A DNA stretch of 64,000 bases, taken from the NCBI RefSeq assembly GCF_047663525.1, contig NC_092600.1:6134001-6198000 (forward strand). Direction: 5' to 3'. A program made the translations under genes and the position numbers. Numbering within the stretch: the stretch's first letter is position 1; the number at the start of each line of letters is the position of its first letter. The DNA comes from Anas platyrhynchos. Its lineage: Eukaryota > Chordata > Aves > Anseriformes > Anatidae. Shown in pieces: positions 22,800-53,270 of the stretch. The notes under the pieces were generated by a model that was not told where the DNA came from, made no database searches, and worked only from the letters and a program-made list of their open reading frames with translations.

Positions 22800-24229
22800 C
22801 TGGCCTGGAGCCCCGCCATCCATCCATGGGGTGCTCGCAGCCCCTTTGCCCTGTTCTTCACGCTGAGTGGGTTTCAGTCTCCCTTTGGGGACCGCACTTT
22901 AAATTTTAGGACAATAATATCTATATTTGTTGTTTAAATTTTATTTTCTCTGAGGGCAACGCAGCTTAAAGCTTCCCACTTCCTTCAGCTGTATGTCTCT
23001 TTATGCTTTTCTGGTAGTAAAACACCGCCACTCCTCATTAGGAGACACACAAGAGGCTGGTCAGAAGCTCTCTGGGTCACAGCAATGCTGAATTTTCTCC
23101 AAAAAGCCTCACGTTGCTTTTGATGGTGATCCCAGAACGGGCAGTGGGATGGAGCTGGGGAAAGAGCTGTAGGGCTGGGGCAGGAGGGTCTTGGGAGAGC
23201 TCAATTTTCTGCCTTCTGAGGCTTTGAGATGCCCTGGCACGGGGTTATCAAAAGAGAGAGGGGTTCGTGTGGAGCATCTCTACTTCAGAGCAGGTTGAGG
23301 GAAGGGGTGCTGGCCCCTGAGGGTGTTTCTGTAGGGTTTGTTTGGCTGCTTGGCCCTTTGGAGGAGGATGGGCTCCTCTCTTCCAAACTGGAGGAAGGCG
23401 GAGGAGGCTGGGGCCAGCAGCTGGGTTTCTGCAGCTCGGGTCTCCAGGAGAGGAGACGGGCTGAGGAAAGCCGGCGGCACTGCGTGGGGTGTGCTGCTTC
23501 CTGACCACGTGCGGGGCTTCAAGATCTTCCTGTTAAGAAGCCTGACCTGCAGCAGGAAGAATAATTAAAAAAAAAAAAGGTTATTTGCTGCCACACCGAG
23601 TGGGGCTGCGTGCGGGGATTTCGGCTGGCCTTGGCTAACCCTTGTGCGCCGCGTTTATATTATACGGGCCGAGCAGATGATGCAAATGCTTTTCCTAGCA
23701 GGCTGCCATGGGAGCTTTGATTTTAACGAGATAGGACCTTGCTGTTTTGCTATTATATGTATCTTATATACATACAAAGGAATTTCCCACCCCTGGATTG
23801 CCGCCGTTCCCGGAGGGACGCCGGGCATCGCCCCGGCAGGGTTTATTTTAGCTGTAGTGCTGGGTCATCGCTCTCACGTCAAACTTCGCGACGAGCGCGC
23901 CCCTGATTTATGGGCTGGCAGATTGCGGTGCGGCACTGCCTATAAATAAATAGCAAAGGGGGGGTCACATCAGTGCTGTGCGTGGCCCCAAGCCAGCCCC
24001 GGCCTCTATCTCTGCACGGCACAGCAGGGAGAGGTCGGGCTGAGCCCGGGGATACGGCAGCGGGGGGGGGGGGACGGCATTTTGGGGGGTTAAATCTATA
24101 TTTGCTTCATGCCACTGAGAGGTGTGGGGTGGATGTGGTGTACACAAAGGGATAACGCGTCATTTTAGGGGCTGACTGGGGCTTCCTCGCTGCCCTGCTC
24201 TCCTCAGGGGCTCCTGGGGCCGTGCAGGG
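22800..24229. other. ATOX1-G3BP1 divergent intergenic region
   Basis: About 1.4 kb with no supported gene. The open frames are short and unlike known proteins. The segment 23640-23960 stands out: it mixes AT-rich motifs with many CpGs and contains an octamer ATGCAAAT (23680-23687) and a GGAATTTCCC kappaB-type site (23779-23788). A run of 12 G lies at 24062-24073. Confidence 0.5.
24062..24073. repeat. Poly-G run
   Basis: Twelve consecutive G on the plus strand. It is prone to length error in assembly and to G-quadruplex formation. Confidence 0.85.
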
Positions 24230-24839
24230 GGAGCTGTGGGGTGGTGGCCGCCAGGCCCGGGGCTGGGCATGGCCCCGCCGCCATTTTGTGCGCGCCCCCC
24301 GCGCCTCCAGCAGGGGGTGGTGCGGGGCACGCCGCGCGCGCTGCCTGGCCCTTTAAGGCCGCCGGAGGTTGGCTGTCCGTCAAGGCCCGCTACGCGGTCC
24401 CATTGGTCGGCGCGCCCCGTGCCGCGCGTTGTCCCGCCCCTTTCTATTAACGGGGTTTACCAGCACTTTCTCAAGGGCGCCGCTGCGCGCCTCAACCACA
24501 CTACCGCGTCAGGGAGGCCCCGCCCTTCGCGCCTAGAAGCGCGGGGAGTGTCGTTCTATTGGCCGGAGGGGCGATCCATCACGTCTCATCCCGCCCCCTC
24601 AGCGAGAATCCCTCCGCCTATTGGTTGCGCAACGCGTCGGTCAATCTTCCCTCCCCGCGCAGCCAGGTAACACAATTGGTAACACGACCTGCCGCTCACT
24701 CCCCGTCCCACCCCCTCTCCCCCTGGCGCACCAATCGGCATCCGAAGGCGGTCGAGCGGCGCGCTCTGATTGGTGGATCCTCCCGCCGCCGGGTTAGGTT
24801 GCGCGCCGGATATATGCAGCCGGCGGCAGAGCACGCCGC

Positions 24840-24918
24840 TGCGTGAGGTGCTTCTCGTCCGCCGGGGCAGGCCTGTGGTGAAGCGGCGCCTCCCGCTCCC
24901 GTCCCGCTCCGCCCGCAG
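24840..24918 (+). other. G3BP1: G3BP1 non-coding exon 1 (5' UTR)
   Basis: The exon ends at 24918 with CGCCCGCAG/GTGACC, a good donor. The start is inferred as 25-30 nt past the TATA-like element. Mammalian G3BP1 likewise begins with a non-coding exon before the ATG exon. No ATG is seen in it. Confidence 0.65.
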
Positions 24919-44785
<19,867 letters not shown>

Positions 44786-45640
44786 ATGCATCGTGGATGT
44801 TGACGTGGTGGCGCAAACCCTTTTTTCCTGCAGATTTGTGAATTTCAGCCTTGGGTATCTTGGAATGTGGCCCTAGCCTGTTATAGACTGCTACGTTTGA
44901 TACTATTTTGGCCCCTTTTTGTTTGTGTTATGGTTTTGTGATTATTTTTTCTAGTCCTTGTCCCAGATTCCAGCTTTGTGGAACAACGTTTTAGGAAAAG
45001 TGGATTTTAAAAAGAAAAGAACTGAATTTCCTTGCTCACCTCAAACTTACGGACTGGATTTTTTTTGGTACCGGTGGTCTTTCCTAGAAGAATGTCTTTT
45101 GTTTTTCCTTTTTTCTCCCCTTCTACTGAATTTGGGTGCATTTCAGTCAGTGGAATAATATTTCACGTGCATGCGTTCAAGAGCCTGTAGGAAAACATAG
45201 TACTTGGCAAGTATTTCAAGGGCAGGAAAGCAAAACTATTGATTTATCCCTTGAGGGTCATATGAACATCCTCTGATCTGGAGATATTGCCACTTGAAAA
45301 ATTGACATTCACCTTTCTCTTTGTGGCGCTGTAAAAGTGGAATAATGGGTATCCGTAGAATCTTTTTTCTTTTGATACGTGATCACGGAAAAGAATTCTA
45401 ACTGCTGTTTTACCACTTTAAAATTTTGGATTGTGGGATAGGTTTTAAATGTCTAGAACTTGACTCTTAAAACACTTTTCCTGAACTTGTGAAATTTTTT
45501 TATTGAAATAGGGAGGTTTTTTCATGTTTAGTTTGTATTTGTATAAAAAAGCAAAATTGTTGTGCCTTCTATTTATCTCTCATTCCAGTCTTGGCAAATT
45601 GTTTAAAAAAATAATAAAAATAAAAAAGGTCTAGATTTGC
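44786..45640 (+). other. G3BP1: G3BP1 proximal 3' UTR
   Basis: AT-rich sequence follows the stop codon up to overlapping AATAAA hexamers at 45613-45618 and 45619-45624. No other coding potential is seen. Cleavage would be expected shortly after these signals. Confidence 0.65.
45613..45624 (+). terminator. Tandem poly(A) signals, proximal G3BP1 3' end
   Basis: Two abutting AATAAA hexamers. A T-rich/GT-containing stretch (GGTCTAGATTTGC and onward) follows. They are placed about 0.83 kb after the stop. Confidence 0.55.
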
Positions 45641-48465
45641 TTTATCAAGTCAAGAGTATGTTGGAGTTCTTCCAAGGGGAAGATGTTCTTCATTCTGTCA
45701 CTAAGTTTGTTAGGTAGAGGTGGTTATAGCTGAAGCTTTTTAATGCTGTTTGTTCATCAGTTTGGTATTTGAGTAATCAGAACTGAGTAGTTCTTGGATG
45801 CAGAACTTAAAAATTCAGCTTTGACGCTGGGCAGGTTCTGTTACAAATTTTGCAGAAGTACTTTTGTCACATTCTTTCTCTCTGCAATAAGTGAGTTACT
45901 TTTGCAGTTGAGGCATTAAATTAATCTCCTGCTTCTGCCAAACCTGAAATAGATGGCACTTTTGTCAGAAAAAAAGAAGATGCCAGTCTGTCCTGGAATT
46001 GACAGAAATGCTCTCCTCTACCTCCTAGAGAAGCTGAATAAATGAGTTTTGGTTGGAGAGATCTTGTAAGATTTTACTGCACAAAGCAGTCTATTTCTGT
46101 AGCATGTAAACATCTGGGTGAAAATGCAGTTTTGAGTCTACACCAGACCTTCAGAGCTCTTGATAATAGACCAGAACTGCTTAGTAAGCTTCTTTTTCTG
46201 TGCTAAAGGTTCATTTTATGTGTTTTCTCAATTTATTAACACAACCTCCATGCATATGCAATACAGATTTCTTGGCCTTTGTTTAAACAAAAAAAACTTT
46301 GTTCTTTGTTTGCAGAACAAAACTGTCCTGCTCTAAAGGGCAGGTGGGTTCTGCCTGCTCCAGAGTGGTAACTTGCTGCCACTTAGGAAGCAACGAACTT
46401 AGTGTTTAAGCCTGGTTGTATTAATTCTCAGTGGGGTTTTGTTCTATTTTGGATTTATTTTCAGTGTTGCATTGCTTCCCTTCTTATGAATGTTTCTCAG
46501 ATATTTTGGTAAAGTGGAAGAGAACAGTGTGACAGCGAATAGCTGTGGTGTGTTCTCACAGCCAGAAGTACTGGAAATGCATACTGCTTCCTCTTGTGGT
46601 GGGAACTGGTATTAAAAAAACTGCATTTTTCCACATTGGGAATGATCATCAAGTGAAGGTGTTCAACAGAAGTGTTTCACTGAACTGCCCTTGTTTGTTA
46701 TCCTTTATTCTCATGTGTTGTGTTTCTGATGTTCTTGATGTTGAATCTGAGATTGCAGTAACAGGTTGCACTTCAGACTATGAAAGTGCTATTAATAAAA
46801 ATTTCTTTAGCTTAAAATCTGTGAAAGCATCCATAAACCTGAAAAAGCACTTCTGGACAACTCTGGCTTATTGTCATCTGGGTTGAGAAATGTCAGCGAA
46901 GAACTGAAAAGCCCGTAATGTGAAGTGTGTGCTTGTTTTCATGTTACTATTTAACATACTGAGCATGAGTAAGACCCAGCAAGTTACAATCTTATGAGAA
47001 GATGAAAAGTAAAATACTTACAGAAACTGTTCTTGGGATATCTTGTGCAGAAATACCTGTCAGAAGCAAGTTATGTTGACAGCATCTCAAAATACAGGCT
47101 GACTTAATGGTTTTTACTTGTCTTATGGTTCTGTGACTACCTAGTAACCAACTATGCTGAAACAGCCTTCTGAAATGTCATCTTGGCTTTTTTGTTTAAA
47201 GTTTAGTAGCCTTGGGCCCTTTCTGGTTTGTGCTTTGACTATGCTGTTAAAACCTCAATATCTATTGTTTGAGGTCTTCAGTGGTGTGTATGTTTTAATG
47301 GTGAAGACTCTGAAGAAAGTGTGATTTGGCTTGCCTAAACTGGCTGCAGTTGGCTTAGAGTACCTACGAGAAGGACAACCTCTAATATGAAAAATCCTAA
47401 CAACTGTTCTTGAACAGAAAATGCTGTGGGGAATCTTCAAGTGAACAGGACTCCTTGCTAGCACCTCCACTCTAATGTAGGTAGTGAAACTTTTGTTCTT
47501 TGACGTGTTCTCTGTCCCAGTGCTCTGCAATATAGGAAGCTTTAGAAAAGTTGGTTAAACTTCTCCTTAGGCCACTTTCACACCCACACAATCATGTGCC
47601 CAGTGCTGGGACCACCTCGTGATCCTTACCTCAATGGTCTGCCCTTCTGGGGGGCTTTTCAGTTCATGACTAGTGTGGTCTGGCCTGTATGGACTGTTCT
47701 TAATAGTGTAAGATGAGTAGAAGTAAAGAGTTTAATGTACAGCCATAAGTAATGCTACCCAAAGCAGAACTGAAAGCCATGCTGCCTTTGCATTTTCATA
47801 GATTAACTGTGCAAGGCCCTTAACCAGGTTTAGTTAATCCTGTTTTCTTGTGCAGAGGGAAGCTGCTTCTGAGTCCTTTTAACTGTCAGCTGACTTGCAC
47901 GGGGCTGTTGTATAAAGTTGAACTGAAATTCACATGTTTGGGACTGTGTTTGTCCTGCAGTGAGATTCAGGCTGTGAAGTGGGGCTTTGCAAAGAACTTA
48001 CTGGAGTAAGAAACAGCCTGTGTGTGAGATGCTGTGTGGTAACAGCAAGCTCTGACTCGAATCCGAAGGAGGAACAGTCTTCAGCAGTGGTATACAGAAG
48101 GGATGCCCTTTACACCTGAGTCTGCTTTCTTTGGTGAAAAGGATGGTTCTTGGGGCAAGTATGAAGATCCAGAGTTGATCTCTGGTACTGCTGATTCTGT
48201 ACCTGACTGACAATGAGTCTACACCTGACCGACAATCTTTGTGAACAGAACGTGGTTCTTAGTTCCTCTTTACACATTGCTGCCCGGGGCTAAGAGCAGA
48301 TGACACACTGGCAGTTTCCCTAATTACTTCCTGCTAAAGCATGCACAAATTATCTCGGTGATCATTTCACTTCCAAGCAGCACCCTTCTTACCCTGGCCA
48401 GTAACTTGAAAAACTACTCTGAGATCTTGATAATCTTGTTTGCGTGTTGTGTGGAAGATGAGGTA

Positions 48466-48480
48466 AGGGTGTGTGTGTGT
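48466..48480. repeat. (GT)n microsatellite
   Basis: A GGGTGTGTGTGTGTTT run of about six GT units. Confidence 0.7.
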
Positions 48481-50220
48481 TTGGGGGATGCTAATGGCTT
48501 GTCTTGAGATACAAAACAGTGATTGAGTGAAATGCTTTCAAACTATTTCTTAAAGATAAGAGCTTGAGTGCCAGTGTGTTTTCAGAATAGATTTAAAGAG
48601 CAGAATGTTGCCTTTCTATTCTGTCCTAAAAGGCACCTTGCCATACCAAGTGGGATCTGCTGCTCCATTGATGATATTTCAGACTTGACAAAGCATCTGG
48701 CTGTTGAAAAATACTTTCTTGTTCATCTCTTAATGAACTTGCGCTTTCAATGCGAGTGGCAGTCCTTTAACATTCCAAAAAGTCATTTTGGGTGTCTGCG
48801 CTGAGGTCAACTCATTTCCCAACGGGTCTTAAGGCTGTGTATAAATAATGCTGTACCCAGACATGCAGAAAAGCATATGAAGTACACCCTCCTTCCCTTT
48901 GTATGAGAATTTAAGGCCTAGTTTGGGTCTGCAGGAAGCACCACCAGTCTTCTGAGACTGAAGTCCAAAAGTCCAAGGTACTGTAAAGATACAAACAACC
49001 AAACTCTGTGTTTGGGTAAGTGTCAGTGCTGTTTGAAAGACCAGAGCAATGTCTTATACAGGCTGGAAATGTGAGACATTCATTTTGACACTCTGCTGCT
49101 GCCCAGACTTGATCTTCAGTCCTTCAGGAATTCCTGTGTGGGGTGGAGCTCAGGAGGTCACAGATGGGAGAGATTATTCAGCATAAAAGGTTTAACAGTG
49201 AAACTGGTCCTTTGCCTTGTTTTCATGAAGTGTTGTATTAGCACAAATGTGCCAGCAGTGTGGGCTGTAGCCTCGAATCTCTGGTGCTAAAAGTCTAGGG
49301 AGAGAATTTGAGAAAAATCTTTATTTTTTTAGTTGGTATCAGCATGGATGTATGATTCAATAAACATACACATGTAACAGCAGAAACTTACATTTCGCCT
49401 TCATACTCCTGAAATAAACTTTAAAATAGAAATTCTACAAGCAAGAAAAATAACCTGACACTTTGTGTGCAATGCAAACTGTAAGGTATGGGTTTACTTC
49501 CTCATGGCTTAAAAATGCTGCTTCTAAAGAAGCAGATGCTCTGCACCCTGACCAGTGCAGCAAAATGTCCTTAGTTGAATTGTGAGGCCTGCCAATTTTG
49601 TTTGTCTTTATTTATATCATGTATGTATAACCAATCCCTATAGAAAAAGGGAGGCTTATTTGAAAGGCAGGTAGGCCGGAAAGTGCTTAAGGATTAAGCT
49701 AGTTCATCTTTTTAAAAAACTTAAAACCTAAGACATTTTTTTTTTTTTAGTAGGGGGTACACTGTATTTCTCTATTCTTCCCTCTGTTCTTGAAGGGAGA
49801 GTAGCCTGAAAACTACTAAGCATTGACTTTGTCTCCATTGCATCTCTTGGAAAGTGTTTTCATGATCTAGTAGTGTTACTTCAAGAGCACATGAGCCATT
49901 GCCTCCTTTTCTCTTCCTTTTCACCTAAATTTGAGCGTTTAGTTTTTGCTCTGTGAATACTTTTCTGATGATTCCCCTGTGAGAAGCTGATATTTTAGCA
50001 CCCACAAACCAAAACAGATGAATGTGAACTGTTTCTATCCCTGTTTTGTAGAAGCTTATTGGAATTTAAAGGAAGTTGAATTTTGTTCTCTTAGCAGCAG
50101 CTACCTCTTTTTTCCTGTGCTTAAGAGATGATTAAAATAGAGTAGCTTTAATGCCATGACTTAATGCTTAGATTTCGGTAAGACTTGAGAATGAAAGGGA
50201 AGAGCTCCAGCCTTGTTTTC

Positions 50221-50241
50221 GTTCATATTCTGAATATGAAC
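50221..50241. repeat. Perfect inverted repeat, 10-nt arms
   Basis: GTTCATATTC is followed by a single T and then its exact reverse complement GAATATGAAC. Confidence 0.9.
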
Positions 50242-51556
50242 AGTGTCCTAATCTGTGTCCTAATTTTTAAACAAACTGCAGAAGTAGTTTAGACTTCTAA
50301 GTTTAGACTTTTATTTACAGAAGCCTATTGGTAGAGGGGTGCTGATGGATGGGTTTGTCAGGAGGGATATAATGCTGTTACCTGCCCTGCCCCTCTGCAG
50401 GAGGCTCTCCTACAGCTGTGGTCTGTCTTAGCAAGTGCTGTCTTCTTCCTGAGCTCCACCTGAGAGCGGTGGGTGGCTGGTATTGCCCTCTCTGGGGACA
50501 GTGACTGCTGGCACAGGGACAGGACAGCCAGTAACATCTTAGGCAGCAGCTGCTAAATGCAGCCCAGCTCATTTGTCACAGCCCTTGGCTGTCCCTGGTA
50601 TAAACAGTACCAAGGCGCTGTTGTATTTTGGAACAAATGAGCTTTTAAGTCAAGCTTTTGAAACAAAGATTTTCTTCATACAAATGGCTTACAGATGGGA
50701 GAGATACGGGCAAGAGAACAAAATGCAACTTGGGAGAAAAAGAAAACCTGAAGTTTGTGGGAGGTACCCCGAGATACAAGATTCTTTAGGGTTTTTGACA
50801 GATGAGGGGGATACTTTAGGAAAACTTTAGGAACCTGAGGTGGTCTTTATTAAGGACACAAAGAAAATGCACTCTTTGTGCTGAAATGTTCCCACTTCTA
50901 TTTATTTTGTATGTTTTCAATTAGGAAGTATTCCTGCTGCGTATCTGTATCTCCCCTTGAAAGTAAAACCAGATGTGCAATGGTTGTTTTGAACAGAAAT
51001 ATCTTAAGTATTTTTATTTTTTCTTCTAAAGATAAATTCATTTACAAAACAACGTAAATGGATGTGCGTTTGTAGTTGGAAGGGAGAAGTTCCTGGGTCC
51101 TCCCTTCCTTTTTATATCACTTATGCATAAGTTTTTTTCCTTACTCCTCATCTCAGTTTTAATATAATAAGCGTGATATGCTGCACACCATGGTAGGATG
51201 TGAGTAGACAACACAGTCCATAAAATGTCACTGTCCACAAGGATGTTGTTTATGCCTGCTTATGGCTGTTTGATCTCGCGTGGGTGGCTACGAACAGCTG
51301 CTTGGGACAGGTTTATGCATCTCTCAGGATTCAAAGGCTGCTTCCAGGATGGCGTTCACCAATGCTGCAGGGATGGTAATCTGCGATGAAATGCGCTGTG
51401 ACCTTTGCATGTCAGGCCATTTTCAGGTGAAGTCCTTGGTGTGTCGCTTCGTCTTTAGATCTCTCTATAAATCTCTTAATTCACTCAAAGTTTTGCTGTA
51501 GCTCAAATGCACGGGTGAATGGCTTTTAGCACAGTTGCCTTCTGTTTCAGTTCTGT

Positions 51557-51586
51557 TGAAACAAAATCATCTGAAACAAAATCATC
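51557..51586. repeat. 15-nt direct tandem duplication
   Basis: TGAAACAAAATCATC occurs twice in direct succession without mismatch. Confidence 0.9.
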
Positions 51587-53247
51587 TCTCTCCTGCAGCT
51601 CAGTAAGTCCCTGAAAGAAGAGGTGAGCTCTGGCAGCAGTGGTTGCTCTCAGTATGCTGCAGCCAAGCTCAGGAAACACAAGCTTCTATCTCCTGCATAT
51701 GAACTCCATTTCACAGCAGGGTTGAGATGCTCCAGGCGGTGCATTTCAGATAATTTATTCCACATGCGTGTGCTGAGTTAAGTCACTTGGCCTTTGTGCC
51801 TTAATGTCCATGGCTGTCACTTGATGCAGCTCTGGAGCTGGCCCGTCTCTCCTGACTTACTGCCCCCGTTGCAGGGAGTGCAGCGCTGGCTGTACAGCGG
51901 GACTCTGACCCTGTGCTCAGCAGCAGGACCAAGCTCAGAGGCAGAGTTCACGCATAACAGATCACTTCTCATTGAGGAGAAGGTGGTTCACATACCCGCC
52001 ATCCAAATTTTTCACAGAACATCGCTGTTTTAACTTATTTTTTATTTCCAGAAAAAAAAATAAATCCAGTTTGGACACTTCCGAAGCTGACAGATCCCTA
52101 AACTAACCTGTTGCCTCGAACTGAGCAAAGAAGGGATGCACTGACCAAGGGTTTGAAATACCTGCATCTTTCACTGGCCCTGTTGAGTTTAGTAATCCCT
52201 GCTCAGTGCTGGAGGACTGCGAAGGAGACTGGAGGGGCTGTTGTTAGTCCTCCAAGTAGGCTACTTCAGGGATTTGTCAGCTTGGGGTATGCTGCTTCTG
52301 AGCTTCTTTTCCCTGCTTGCTTCTTATTGAAGCCTGGCATTGGAAGGACACAAACATCTTGGACAGAAACATACTCAGGTTTGGGAACAGCAGAACAGAA
52401 AGGAAACAGCAAAAGTTCAGTGTAGGCAAAAGCAGAGAAGAGTTTCAAAGCCCTTGTTCAGTTGTTTTCCCCAGCCTAGGTGAGCACAAAGCACTGGAAG
52501 TTGTGCTCCCTTCCCCTTTTATTTTTTGTCAGAAAACAAAAACACCCATGGGATTGAGGGAAAGTGAGTGTGTACATCTGAACAAGGACTTGCCAAGAGA
52601 TCTCATGCTATTCCTGCCCATGAAGAGCGTACTTGTGTCCATCACCTTAGGGTGCAGTTACTCAGGGAGCTGTGCTTCCAGCACCACTCCTACATTACAG
52701 CTCTTGTTCCTTCTCCCCTTCCCTTTGTTACTTGCTGTTTTTTCAAGGTTAATTTCAGAGGTGAAACTACCCGTGATTATCCTACCTCTTCCCCCATGGG
52801 ACAAGTCAAGCCCAGTGACTTCTCACCCCAGCCCCTTGAGGAACAAGCACCTGCATGGACTGGGGTTGCAAGCCTGCCTGCACTTAATGAAATTACTAGA
52901 AGTTCCTGTCTGTGTGGGTCCTGATCTGCTCTTCCTTTCATCCTCCTGCTCCCTGCCCTTGCCTTGCTCTTTGGTAGGGAGCTGAACTTGGCCTCCCCTG
53001 CCTCCTTCTCACTTCAGCCTCCCAGGAGCAGGGCTGGCCTAGGAGCAGTCACAACACACTTGTGTCCAGCTCTGGCACATCACAAGCTCCAGAGCCAGTC
53101 CTACTCCTTAGGGCCTTGCGTGTTACTTTACCTCTTGACAAATACCTGTGATTAGGATGCTTTAAAAAATTTGTAAATGCATATGCAGGAATGGGGCTAA
53201 GGTGCTGCCCTGGACACAATCTGTTTAACATTGCATAGTTTTAGTTC

Positions 53248-53253
53248 AATAAA
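53248..53253 (+). terminator. Candidate distal G3BP1 poly(A) signal
   Basis: AATAAA in the context TTCAATAAAGG is followed at once by a GT-rich stretch (TCATTGTTTGTGG), as expected for a functional cleavage site. Just downstream the DNA becomes GC-rich and loses its UTR-like look. Confidence 0.45.
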
Positions 53254-53270
53254 GGTCATTGTTTGTGGAT

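Larger units (their letters stand above)
45641..53270 (+). other. Possible extended G3BP1 3' UTR; no coding gene
   Basis: About 7.6 kb of AT-rich sequence with ATTTA motifs and no supported open frame. Further AATAAA signals lie at 46037, 46794, 49359, 49413, 52059 and 53248. From memory, human G3BP1 has long transcripts with a 3' UTR of several kilobases, so much of this may be transcribed as UTR. The sequence alone cannot separate this from intergenic DNA. A (GT)n run lies at about 48468. Confidence 0.4.
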
